64,000 nt of DNA, taken from the NCBI RefSeq assembly GCF_900116225.1, contig NZ_FOZZ01000002.1, forward strand, positions 434,001 to 498,000. The letters are read 5' to 3'. Shown here one piece after another: positions 36,135 through 44,384 of this stretch; positions within the stretch are counted from its first letter, which is position 1; the number at the start of each line of letters is the position of its first letter. The translations under genes and the position numbers were made by a program. The stretch is from Sphingobacterium wenxiniae (GTDB lineage: Bacteria > Bacteroidota > Bacteroidia > Sphingobacteriales > Sphingobacteriaceae). The notes under the pieces were generated by a model that did not search any database, was not told the DNA's origin, and saw only the letters and a program-made list of their open reading frames with translations.

Positions 36135-37313
36135 TCAACCTTTCCGAAGTTGAGCAGCAAACATATTATCGGCTTTATTATCATATCCCTTTATCGTTTC
36201 CATCGCTTCTACTTTCAAACCATGTACTTCTTTCAGGAATGAAATGACCTCCTCATTTTCAGCTTTAAAGACGGAACAGGTCAGATAAACCAAGACACCG
36301 CCCTCCTTCAAGTAAGGGATAACTCTAGAAGCAATATTCCGTTGACGTTCAGCGTATAATGCGATATCTGAAATATTTAATTGCTGTATCATCTCTGGCG
36401 TTCTTCCCCAAGTACCCGAACCCGAGCAAGGCGCATCCAAGAGTATACCATCAAATGCTTCACCTTCCATTAGTCCATGGATATCATTGGTCAAATCCAA
36501 GATTTTTTTTCTATATGACGTACGGATTTTCGCTTTCATAAAACGTTCATCCAAATTTCGTAAGATACTCAAACGAATATCAGAAACCAACAGATCTACA
36601 TTCGGGTATATATCCAAAATCATCAATGATTTGCCTCCGGAGGCAGCACAAGCATCCCACCACTTATCTTCTTTTTGGACAGGAATAAAATCAAGTGTTT
36701 TCTGCGAAGATAAGTCCTGCACTTCATAGTCCCCTTCTATTTTTCGAAGGTCTTGTAAACGTGTACCATTCGCTAAACGATACGCATTATCCCCACATTG
36801 CTCAAAGGCAATACGGTGATGATTCAATTCATTCTCCACACGTAGCGTACTTCCCTTTTTCACCCGAATAAATAAATCCGGCTGCATAAGCTGTGCTTGT
36901 GCCAAGGAAATGAAATCAATAGCGTCTGACAGATAACCCGCAAAAGGAAAGACATCGTTCAAATCGAAGCTAACTTCATTCTTTAAGAAATCTACTTTAT
37001 CCGCAATAGAATAAGACAGCCATTCTACCCAAGTAGGTTGGTACAGGGAAACCAAATCACTTTCCGTTTCACATAGAAATTCAGCAACAATTAGCCTATC
37101 CCGAATACCAGTATCTGATAATGCATTTCCTATACGGAAGTAGTTATAACATAAACGAGAGGTCATCCTTCTATCGGATGACCCCATTTGTTTGTTTTCC
37201 TTAAAAAACCTGCCTAGAAATCGCGCAAAGGGTTCATCATTCTGATAGGCCCCTATAGCTCTTTCAAAATTTCGAAGCTGTTGTTCGACCCTGCGTTCGT
37301 TGATTTCTGCCAT
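36135..37313 (-). CDS. RsmB/NOP-family RNA cytosine-5 methyltransferase
   Basis: A 392-residue SAM enzyme: motif I DACAASGGKSLMIL, then DAPCSGSGTWGRTPEM and YLTCSVFKAENEEV, where the TCS cysteine is the expected nucleophile and the PC cysteine releases the product. It has an extended N-terminal region like the NusB-related domain of RsmB. Target presumably rRNA or tRNA m5C. Its ATG overlaps the stop of the lipoprotein gene by one base. Confidence 0.88.
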   Translation of the reverse strand: MAEINERRVEQQLRNFERAIGAYQNDEPFARFLGRFFKENKQMGSSDRRMTSRLCYNYFRIGNALSDTGIRDRLIVAEFLCETESDLVSLYQPTWVEWLSYSIADKVDFLKNEVSFDLNDVFPFAGYLSDAIDFISLAQAQLMQPDLFIRVKKGSTLRVENELNHHRIAFEQCGDNAYRLANGTRLQDLRKIEGDYEVQDLSSQKTLDFIPVQKEDKWWDACAASGGKSLMILDIYPNVDLLVSDIRLSILRNLDERFMKAKIRTSYRKKILDLTNDIHGLMEGEAFDGILLDAPCSGSGTWGRTPEMIQQLNISDIALYAERQRNIASRVIPYLKEGGVLVYLTCSVFKAENEEVISFLKEVHGLKVEAMETIKGYDNKADNMFAAQLRKG

Positions 37314-38599
37314 TAATTCAATTGAAAGGATGAACCTTTATATGTTTTATAACTTACAGCCTGATTAACATAGCCCGCTCTATCATCATACTCAAATTTA
37401 TACGAACTGAACAGGCCATCAAAACTTTCTTTGGTAATGTAATCTGCGTATTTATCACCATGCTTGCTCAACAATGAACCAAAATAAATTGCAGCATCAT
37501 AACCTTTGTAAGAGTGATCTGAAGGGTTAACACCATACAGTGTATAGTATTGTTCCTTAAACTTCTCCGCATCGGCCGACCAAGTCATCAAATGGCTTTC
37601 TGCCGTAATAGTTGGGGAATAACTTGAAAAGCTAGAAAAAGAACTAAAATCAATACGATCCCATAGTGGATGACCATATAATTTAAATTTATAAAGCTCT
37701 TCCGACGACTTTTTCTCCAGATTATTTAATAATGTTCGCAATTGGAATCTATCGGTTGTACCTGCTATCAATAGGTTTTTACCTGTTGGTGTAAGAGCCT
37801 CATTCAATTCCTCAATATTAGATACCGACTTAACCTGTATAGCCGATTTCAAAGATCTCAATGCTGCAGCAAAACCCTGTAAAAACTGACGTCCATCATT
37901 GTCCGAAGTATTATAGATAATAACTTCGTCAAGAGAAGAATAATCCTTCGCAACTTTAGCAGCAATAGCTTTCATGTGCACATCGATAGATGGTGTTACA
38001 GAAACTAAATTCGGCAAACCGAAATCACTTGCCTTGGAAGCCGCTAACGGATTGATCTGCAAAACTCTTTTGTTTCCCAGATTTGTTCCAAAAGTTTTGA
38101 TTTCTTTTGGGTAAACAGGACCGATAACAATCGCTGCGTTACTGATTTTTTCCGATCTGGCTATAGCAGCGCTGTGCATCTCATCGTCTTTGGAGTCCAG
38201 GACATTTAGACTAAAAGACTTGCCTTCTTCAGACAATTGATCAAGTCCAAGTTGAAGACCTTGATAAAAATCCAGTGCCAAAGCCGAGCGAGTTACATCT
38301 TCTTTGGATAACCCCGAGGGATTGACCCTATCCAACTGAAAAGGCAGTATTAAAGCGATATTATTACGGAGTGCTTCAGCCTTTTTAGCGTCCAACGTAG
38401 CATCCGTCGTTTTACTTTCTTTTGTACTTTCTTCTTCTTTTGGTGTTGTTGTACCAGCAACTCCACCCCGATGTTCAGGTGAACGAAGAACACCTGTTGT
38501 TTTCGGAGAACAAGCTCCAAAAAACAACAGCAGTCCCATCATTCCCAGAATTAATTTATTCCCACTCAATCGTTGCAGGTGGTTTTGAACTGATATCAT
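37313..38599 (-). CDS. Periplasmic-binding-protein-like (LivK/LpoA fold) lipoprotein
   Basis: A protein of about 428 residues with a lipobox ending FFGAC, a Thr/Lys/Glu-rich linker, then a type I periplasmic binding fold ([48 protein letters not shown]). The gene starts inside guaA: candidate starts are ATG 38656, ATG 38599 (chosen, keeps a basic n-region), TTG 38569 and ATG 38542. Similar lipoproteins occur without ABC permeases in Bacteroidota, and LpoA uses this fold to activate a penicillin-binding protein; the role here is open. Confidence 0.75.
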   Translation of the reverse strand: MISVQNHLQRLSGNKLILGMMGLLLFFGACSPKTTGVLRSPEHRGGVAGTTTPKEEESTKESKTTDATLDAKKAEALRNNIALILPFQLDRVNPSGLSKEDVTRSALALDFYQGLQLGLDQLSEEGKSFSLNVLDSKDDEMHSAAIARSEKISNAAIVIGPVYPKEIKTFGTNLGNKRVLQINPLAASKASDFGLPNLVSVTPSIDVHMKAIAAKVAKDYSSLDEVIIYNTSDNDGRQFLQGFAAALRSLKSAIQVKSVSNIEELNEALTPTGKNLLIAGTTDRFQLRTLLNNLEKKSSEELYKFKLYGHPLWDRIDFSSFSSFSSYSPTITAESHLMTWSADAEKFKEQYYTLYGVNPSDHSYKGYDAAIYFGSLLSKHGDKYADYITKESFDGLFSSYKFEYDDRAGYVNQAVSYKTYKGSSFQLN

Positions 38600-40106
38600 A
38601 GACAACTCTGTTGATTCCTTTAACATGATTGATGATTTCGTTTGAAATTTTTGCAAGTAAATCGTATGGAAAATGAATCCAGTCCGCAGTCATACCATCT
38701 AATGAACCTACTGCACGCAAAGCAACAACATGCTCGTACGTACGTTCATCGCCCATAACGCCTACAGACTGAACAGGCAAAAATATAGTGCCTGCTTGCC
38801 ATACTTTTTCGTACCAACCTGATTCTTTCAGGTTACGGATATATATATCATCAGCTTCTTGCAAAATTCGTACCTTTTCAGCTGTAATATCGCCCAAAAT
38901 TCGAATTGCTAGACCTGGCCCAGGGAAAGGATGTCTTCCCAAAATGTTAGGGTCTATATCCAATGTCTTTCCAACACGTCTAACCTCATCCTTAAACAAA
39001 GTCTTCAATGGTTCAACAACTTTCAATTTCATAAAGTCAGGTAATCCGCCTACATTATGGTGAGATTTAATGGTTGCCGACGGCCCCTTAACCGAAATGG
39101 ATTCGATAATATCCGGGTATATCGTGCCTTGTCCTAACCATTTCGCTTCAACGCCTTCAGGAAGTTCATGCTGGATGTCTTTGGATGCCTGATCAAAAAC
39201 ATCGATAAAAGCCGCACCAATGATTTTACGCTTTTGCTCGGGCTCAGATATACCTTCCAATCTACCATAGAACAAATCCTTTGCATTGATACCCTTAATA
39301 TTCAAGCCCATATCCTTGTACGAATCTAATACCTGTTCGTACTCATTTTTCCGCAACAGGCCGTGGTCAACAAAAATACAGTGCAAATTTTTCCCAATAG
39401 CCTGATGCAGTAATACCGCTGCCACTGTTGAGTCGACGCCTCCAGATAAAGCCATGATAACATGATCATTACCCAATTGTTCTTTAAGTTCAGCTACAGT
39501 TGTTTCAACAAAAGCATCTGCCGTCCAATCTTGTGAACAACCACAGATATCAACCACGAAATTTTTAATCAATACCTGTCCATCCGTACTGTGCGTTACT
39601 TCCGGGTGAAACTGTATACCGTAAGTATTGGTTCCTTCGATATGATAAGCTGCTACCCGTACTTTGTCTGTACTCGATATCACCTTGAAATTAGCCGGAA
39701 CATCTTTAATGGTATCACCATGAGACATCCATACTTGTGATTGCACCGGCACTCCTTTTAACAACGGGTTTTCCTGATCTACAAATTGTAGGTTAGCGCG
39801 GCCGTATTCACGGATTTCAGAAGGTAGAACCTCTCCACCGGATTGCTGTGCCAAATATTGGGCACCATAGCATACGCCCAAAAGCGGGAAACGATTCTGT
39901 ATAGATTTATAATCAATTTGCGGCGCATCTTCTTGCCTTACAGAGTAAGGACTGCCAGAGAAAATAACACCTTTTACCGAATCGTCAAATTCGGGCAAGT
40001 TATTATAGGGATAAATTTCACAGTAAACGCTAAGCTCACGGACACGACGAGCAATCAGCTGTGTATATTGCGAGCCAAAATCAAGAATGATAATTTTTTC
40101 AGACAT
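38556..40106 (-). CDS. guaA: GMP synthase (glutamine-hydrolysing)
   Basis: A 516-residue enzyme: class I glutamine amidotransferase with catalytic Cys in [10 protein letters not shown] and [11 protein letters not shown], the ATP-PPase loop [12 protein letters not shown], and the C-terminal dimerisation domain ending PPATIEWE. It converts XMP to GMP. First gene of an operon with the lipoprotein and rsmB-like genes, which overlap it and each other. Confidence 0.97.
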   Translation of the reverse strand: MSEKIIILDFGSQYTQLIARRVRELSVYCEIYPYNNLPEFDDSVKGVIFSGSPYSVRQEDAPQIDYKSIQNRFPLLGVCYGAQYLAQQSGGEVLPSEIREYGRANLQFVDQENPLLKGVPVQSQVWMSHGDTIKDVPANFKVISSTDKVRVAAYHIEGTNTYGIQFHPEVTHSTDGQVLIKNFVVDICGCSQDWTADAFVETTVAELKEQLGNDHVIMALSGGVDSTVAAVLLHQAIGKNLHCIFVDHGLLRKNEYEQVLDSYKDMGLNIKGINAKDLFYGRLEGISEPEQKRKIIGAAFIDVFDQASKDIQHELPEGVEAKWLGQGTIYPDIIESISVKGPSATIKSHHNVGGLPDFMKLKVVEPLKTLFKDEVRRVGKTLDIDPNILGRHPFPGPGLAIRILGDITAEKVRILQEADDIYIRNLKESGWYEKVWQAGTIFLPVQSVGVMGDERTYEHVVALRAVGSLDGMTADWIHFPYDLLAKISNEIINHVKGINRVVYDISSKPPATIEWE

Positions 40107-40110
40107 GACG

Positions 40111-40118
40111 CAAAGTTA
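40111..40118 (-). promoter_or_regulatory. Candidate -7 box of guaA, start-proximal
   Basis: TAACTTTG on the minus strand matches TAnnTTTG exactly but ends only 4 nt before the ATG, which would give a leaderless or nearly leaderless mRNA. Confidence 0.4.
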
Positions 40119-40250
40119 AGGATTCGTAGCGTATTTCCTTAAGGATTTTTATTTGATTTTTTTGCCTTTATATGTTTAATTGTTCAACCGTTGAAATCGT
40201 TTAATCCCTAAACAACTAACCCTCTAAATGCTAAACAAAAAACTACAGTT

Positions 40251-40757
40251 TCATCGACCTAATAAAGCCAATTCCTCATCGTTATACATCTTTGCACCTT
40301 TCAAATAGTTAAATATCAACTCTTTGGTATTTTTATCATTAAGCTTATACAAGTTATCTACCAAGAAATCCTTATCCTCTTCTATATTATCCTTATAGCC
40401 TAAATAAGAAGGTATATAATATTGAATACAGAGTCGTATATAGCGTAATTCCACATTATTCGGAGCACTCTTGATTTCCTTTTCAAGCATATTACGCCCA
40501 TTTTTAAAATAGCTCATTTTCTTGAAAGGATTACCTGTATGTTTCGCCATGAACATGTGGTAAGCCGCTTCATAGCCCCGCTCTATTGGAGAATCTGCAT
40601 GCTTTTCCAATGCTTCCAAATGCTTTTTACATGTTTCCTCGTCCTTATGCCCTACCTTGAAATCTTTACGGATTTCAGCGATAGGAAGCGTTTGGCCCAC
40701 AACAGAGGCTATAAAAGCAAATTGCAATACCATTATCCAAAAACATTTTACCTGCAT
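40251..40757 (-). CDS. Secreted hypothetical protein (168 aa)
   Basis: It has a signal peptide (FWIMVLQFAFIASVVGQ, cleavage after about residue 21), then an all-helical soluble domain (EEAYHMFMAKH-like helices, RYIRLCIQYYIPSYLG, ELIFNYLKGAKM) resembling TPR-type packing. Seen only as a periplasmic helical protein; the family has no assigned role. It stands 50 nt downstream of the serine hydrolase gene on the same strand, possibly co-transcribed. Confidence 0.7.
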   Translation of the reverse strand: MQVKCFWIMVLQFAFIASVVGQTLPIAEIRKDFKVGHKDEETCKKHLEALEKHADSPIERGYEAAYHMFMAKHTGNPFKKMSYFKNGRNMLEKEIKSAPNNVELRYIRLCIQYYIPSYLGYKDNIEEDKDFLVDNLYKLNDKNTKELIFNYLKGAKMYNDEELALLGR

Positions 40758-40807
40758 AACGTTTATCCCTTTGGTTACAATTGATAGATTACAAAAAACA
40801 AGCCAAT

Positions 40808-41947
40808 TTATTTAATCAACTGTTCATAAAGATAATTGATTACCTTGACCGATAAAGCTATATTCCCATCTTCCCGCTTCGGGATACAGCCATTCGTTAT
40901 CACCACAAAACCAAATTTTTCCTCTGGATGGAAAAACATATTGCTAAAAAGCCCATAAGCATCTCCGGTATGCCCCACAAGATGAATATTCGGAATTAAG
41001 GTATCTGTTTCCTGCAATGCCAGACCATAACCCTCCGGTTCACTCAATTTCTGTTGCATGAGCTGAGCACTCTTCTTTTCCAAGAGTCTTCCTCCCGCAT
41101 AGGCCCCATAGTTCATATGCATACACATATAGGTTGCTAAATCCTCTGCCGATATTTTTAATCCTCCTGTTGGTGAGAAAACAGGAGTACTCTCTCCTAA
41201 CCTATATTTTTTGATATCCTCCGATCTGGGGTTGTATGCCGATGGTTGCGCCTCAAAATGATTGCTTTCACTATTATACGCATATAGTGTAGCAAAGTTA
41301 GCCTTGTCCAAAGAATCAATACAATATCCCGCATTTAACTTTAATGGACGAAGCACCTTGTCCTTGATATAAATATCGAATCGCTGATGCGTTAAACGCT
41401 CCAACACAGCCCCTACCATATTAAAATTCAAGTTACAATATTCATAATTCGTACCTGGAGCATAATCATTATAACTTTTTTCCCATTCAGGATTCTTTGC
41501 AGGGTTAATGACATCCAATTCAAAATAACCGTTCTTATCATTGATACTGGAAGTGTGCGACAATACCATGCGCAAGGTTATTTTTTGATTTGGGTATTTT
41601 GGATTTCGAATAGGAAATCCCATCAAATCCCCAAAATCGTCATCCAACGAAATCAATCCTTTCTCTACTAGTTGCATGATTGCAGTCGCTGAGAAAGACT
41701 TAGAGATAGATGCTATACGAAATAGATGATCTGTCCGAAGAGGCGTCTGGCTTTCCAAGTTTTTATATCCCAGTGCTTTTTGGTAAATCGGTTGGTTATC
41801 TTTAATAACAACCACGGCTAACCCTACGGCCTTATAGTCATCGACCAATGCTTGCAGCCCTTTATCAACAGACTCTTGTGCCCAGATATTTTTACTTAGC
41901 GACAAAAGGAATATAATGCACAGCATCTTTACGGCTATTTTCATCAT
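40808..41947 (-). CDS. Serine hydrolase of the class C beta-lactamase/PBP4* family
   Basis: From ATG 41947 the protein has 379 residues with a signal peptide ending NIWAQ. The SxxK motif is SISK (Ser80, Lys83), the second motif is Tyr-x-Asn in YEYCNLNF, and the third is HTG in VGHTGDAYG. It is a periplasmic esterase, D-aminopeptidase or DD-peptidase relative; a true beta-lactamase cannot be concluded. Confidence 0.88.
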   Translation of the reverse strand: MMKIAVKMLCIIFLLSLSKNIWAQESVDKGLQALVDDYKAVGLAVVVIKDNQPIYQKALGYKNLESQTPLRTDHLFRIASISKSFSATAIMQLVEKGLISLDDDFGDLMGFPIRNPKYPNQKITLRMVLSHTSSINDKNGYFELDVINPAKNPEWEKSYNDYAPGTNYEYCNLNFNMVGAVLERLTHQRFDIYIKDKVLRPLKLNAGYCIDSLDKANFATLYAYNSESNHFEAQPSAYNPRSEDIKKYRLGESTPVFSPTGGLKISAEDLATYMCMHMNYGAYAGGRLLEKKSAQLMQQKLSEPEGYGLALQETDTLIPNIHLVGHTGDAYGLFSNMFFHPEEKFGFVVITNGCIPKREDGNIALSVKVINYLYEQLIK

Positions 41948-41988
41948 GTTTAGATTTATAGTAAGAAGTATTCCCATAAAAATAGGGA

Positions 41989-42720
41989 TTATGTCGTATA
42001 TCTCAAAGCCAATTTCAATCCAAAGCCTATCGCTACTCCGATAACAAAACTTGCTAATGTGCCTAACAAAATGTACTCCGTAAATTTCGTGTCCCGTGCG
42101 TTTGTTAGATCCCCAAATCGGAAGATAGATTTTGCTGCCAATAGGAACCCGATCCCGGATAAAAATCCAAGCTGAATAAATAACACGATGAGCAAGCGTT
42201 CCATAATACCAATAAGCAATCCAGCATCAGTTAAGGAAGAGGCGGGTTTGCCCTCTAATTCATTTTCCTGTTTCCACCGACTAAAAAACACCCGTAATAA
42301 AATAGGGCTAACACAAACGGTCAGTAAAAGCGTAAGTAGATACAACAGGTTCTTTTCTGACAGAAGACCATCGAGCCACTCTACCGATAAGCCATATTGA
42401 TGAATGGCCACAGCAGCTATAGTTGCTAAATGTAGCACTTGATCCACCACAAAGATATGAAACGGCTTATAAGGGAATTTACGTTCCCACCAGATTTTCA
42501 AGCTGTCAATAAGAAGATGTGAACAGCTTACAAATAGAATAACAGGCCAATTATCATACAGATCCGATAAAAAGCAAAGCACCAATAACAAAGCATGTAT
42601 GCCCACATGAAGGAACAAATAGGCTATATTCTCTTTCCTTTCCCGAACTAGCGCTTTGGATTGAAAGACAAAATCGCCCAGGATATGTGCTAATAACAAT
42701 TTCAAACAAAAGATTATCAT
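41989..42720 (-). CDS. DUF3307 membrane protein
   Basis: A 243-residue polytopic protein with the DUF3307 start LLLAHILGDFVFQSKALVRERKEN, a histidine-bearing HVGIHALLLVL span, SHLLIDSLKIWW and VDQVLHLATIAAV. The repeated membrane His/Asp pairs suggest a metal site. It overlaps the SatD-like gene by 4 nt (ATGA), a pairing that recurs in other bacteria. Confidence 0.82.
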   Translation of the reverse strand: MIIFCLKLLLAHILGDFVFQSKALVRERKENIAYLFLHVGIHALLLVLCFLSDLYDNWPVILFVSCSHLLIDSLKIWWERKFPYKPFHIFVVDQVLHLATIAAVAIHQYGLSVEWLDGLLSEKNLLYLLTLLLTVCVSPILLRVFFSRWKQENELEGKPASSLTDAGLLIGIMERLLIVLFIQLGFLSGIGFLLAAKSIFRFGDLTNARDTKFTEYILLGTLASFVIGVAIGFGLKLALRYTT

Positions 42721-43307
42721 AAACGTAACAGTTCTTGCGTACAGTAATCGATAGCTTTTTTAATAGAGCCATAATTTGCCTTTTGCAAGGCTGTGCTTAT
42801 TTGGCTTTGATGTTTCCTATTGAGCAACCGAGCAAGCTCTATTTGATTGCTATCCTCGTGCAGAAGTGTGGTCATTACAATTTCAGCCATATTGGACGTC
42901 CAGCGACCACATAAATCTGCCGATAATGCCATCATTATATTACACATATTATCATACTCCAGATTAGCAGATTTTACACTTATCGTATCCCGCTTTAATG
43001 ATTCAAAAGCTTCTCCCGAGTAAATGAGAGCTGAACCAAATGCATTTTTTATGTGCAGTGCATCTACTTCCTTCTCACCTATCCCCACACCTATGCGTAC
43101 ATCCAAATTTACATGAAGCATAGCAGATTTTAGATAAAAAACCGTTTTAAACGTATCCTCCAATTTTACTTCTGCCTGAAAACTGTCTCCTCGAAAAATA
43201 TCAAATTTTTGAGCAGATTGTCTCAACGCAGTTTCTAATGCCGGCAACCAAATCTTCGGATCTGCTTGTCGGGATTCTATAATATCACCCGTCAGAATGC
43301 TAATCAT
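42717..43307 (-). CDS. SatD-like protein
   Basis: A 196-residue SatD-family protein: SILTGDIIESRQ start, IFRGDSFQAEV, RIGVGIGEKEV (a nucleotidyl-cyclase-like ferredoxin core), and a C-terminal helix-turn-helix-like part (LLNRKHQSQISTALQKANY). It probably senses a signal and regulates itself and its DUF3307 partner, since inverted repeats lie right upstream. Function is inferred from architecture only. Confidence 0.75.
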   Translation of the reverse strand: MISILTGDIIESRQADPKIWLPALETALRQSAQKFDIFRGDSFQAEVKLEDTFKTVFYLKSAMLHVNLDVRIGVGIGEKEVDALHIKNAFGSALIYSGEAFESLKRDTISVKSANLEYDNMCNIMMALSADLCGRWTSNMAEIVMTTLLHEDSNQIELARLLNRKHQSQISTALQKANYGSIKKAIDYCTQELLRL

Positions 43308-43318
43308 AACTCTTTAAT

Positions 43319-43340
43319 TTATCATCAAATATAATGATAA
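43319..43340. promoter_or_regulatory. Inverted repeat upstream of satD-like gene
   Basis: TTATCAT-N8-ATGATAA, a perfect 7-bp inverted repeat 12 bp before the SatD-like start codon. It looks like a dimeric operator. Confidence 0.5.
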
Positions 43341-43373
43341 TTTCAAATATCACCAATTTCGATGATAAACAGA

Positions 43374-43397
43374 AATATCACAATATATGATGATATT
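43374..43397. promoter_or_regulatory. Second inverted repeat with the same core
   Basis: AATATCA-N10-TGATATT shares the TATCA/TGATA core with the repeat at 43319. A further half-site GATGATAA lies between them at about 43361. Confidence 0.45.
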
Positions 43398-43441
43398 TTT
43401 TCACAGATAATCACATTTGCAAGACGGTTTAAAAGTGCCGG

Positions 43442-43573
43442 GAGATACTGTAGTTCTACTGTAATCCTACTGAAGAGGTACTAAAGCAGTAGGACGGAGC
43501 TACTAAAGAGCTACTACGGAGGTACTAAATAGGGATATTTTAGTAGAACCTTAGTATAACCACTGTACAACCG
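43442..43573. repeat. 11-bp tandem array, eight strong units plus degenerate extension
   Basis: From 43442 to 43529 the sequence splits without gaps into eight 11-mers: gagatactgta, gttctactgta, atcctactgaa, gaggtactaaa, gcagtaggacg, gagctactaaa, gagctactacg, gaggtactaaa. Seven have TACT at positions 5-8 of the unit. Phase continues to 43573 with weaker units such as tagtagaacct, tagtataacca and ctgtacaaccg. There is no coding frame and no spacer structure. It fills most of the gap between the SatD-like and SMUG2-like genes. Confidence 0.8.
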
Positions 43574-43625
43574 TAGTGAATCTTATAAACTATAATGCTT
43601 TCCAGAAATAAACATTATAATCCAT

Positions 43626-43633
43626 TACTTTTG
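43626..43633 (+). promoter_or_regulatory. Candidate -7 box of the SMUG2-like gene
   Basis: TACTTTTG fits TAnnTTTG and lies only 7 nt before the ATG, so a leaderless or very short leader is predicted. Confidence 0.4.
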
Positions 43634-43640
43634 TACTATC

Positions 43641-44321
43641 ATGAAAACAATTGCCGAACAAGTTATTTCTTTCAACAAGAACCTACAGTATACTGGAGAA
43701 CTACCTGTAGGCTTTCAAGTCGTCAACCCCTATTTGGACAACCCTGAAACTTTAGTGGTTATGGAGCAATTCTATAAGAAGTTTTACAATGACAGTCAAC
43801 AACGCCGCTTCATAATAGGCATTAACCCCAGTCGGCATGGTGCAGGTGTAACAGGGGTTCCATTTACCGACACAAAGCGCTTGGAAAGTGCTTGTGGTAT
43901 CCCTATGCACTCGGCACATACACATGAAATATCCTCGGTGTATATGTACAATATGATCGAAGCTTACGGTGGCCCAGCAGCATTCTACAGCCAGTTTTAT
44001 ATCAATTCACCCTTTCCTTTGGCAATTGTCCAAGAGAAAAAAGGAAGTTGGGTGAACGCCAATTATTATGACGATAAGGTTTTGTTCAGCATGGTAAAGG
44101 ATTTTATGATTGATTCCCTACGCAAACATATCAGCTTAGGACTTGACACATCGGAGGTTTTTATCCTCGGAAAGAAAAATGCGGACTTCCTTCAAAAAAT
44201 CAACCATGAAGAGAAATTCTTCGACAAGATGACTGTTCTAGAGCATCCACGATACATTCAGCAATATAAGTCCAAGGACAAGATCAGCTATATTGATAAG
44301 TATTTGAAGCTTTTGGGCTAA
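43641..44321 (+). CDS. SMUG2-type uracil-DNA glycosylase family protein
   Basis: A 226-residue protein with the UDG-superfamily motif 1 in IIGINPSRHGAGVTGVPFTD (about 57-76) and motif 2 as LEHPRYIQQYK near 201-211, the layout of SMUG2-like glycosylases. It should excise uracil or related damaged bases as the first step of base excision repair. Monocistronic; it ends in a strong bidirectional terminator. Confidence 0.85.
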   Translation: MKTIAEQVISFNKNLQYTGELPVGFQVVNPYLDNPETLVVMEQFYKKFYNDSQQRRFIIGINPSRHGAGVTGVPFTDTKRLESACGIPMHSAHTHEISSVYMYNMIEAYGGPAAFYSQFYINSPFPLAIVQEKKGSWVNANYYDDKVLFSMVKDFMIDSLRKHISLGLDTSEVFILGKKNADFLQKINHEEKFFDKMTVLEHPRYIQQYKSKDKISYIDKYLKLLG

Positions 44322-44330
44322 GGTTTAAAA

Positions 44331-44361
44331 GAAAAGGGTTGCTGTAAAAGCAACCCTTTTC
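44331..44361. terminator. Bidirectional terminator
   Basis: A 12-bp perfect stem GAAAAGGGTTGC / GCAACCCTTTTC with a 7-nt loop, between the convergent glycosylase and receptor genes. Confidence 0.9.
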
Positions 44362-44384
44362 AAAAAAGTTTTAGTTATTTCTAA

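Noticed and set aside
40808..41947. Class C beta-lactamase resistance gene
   Set aside because: SxxK, YxN and HTG are shared by many esterases and peptidases; HTG instead of KTG and the context do not support resistance.
43442..43573. CRISPR-like reading of the repeated sequence
   Set aside because: Units are 11 bp, directly abutting and degenerate, with no unique spacers and no cas genes in the window.
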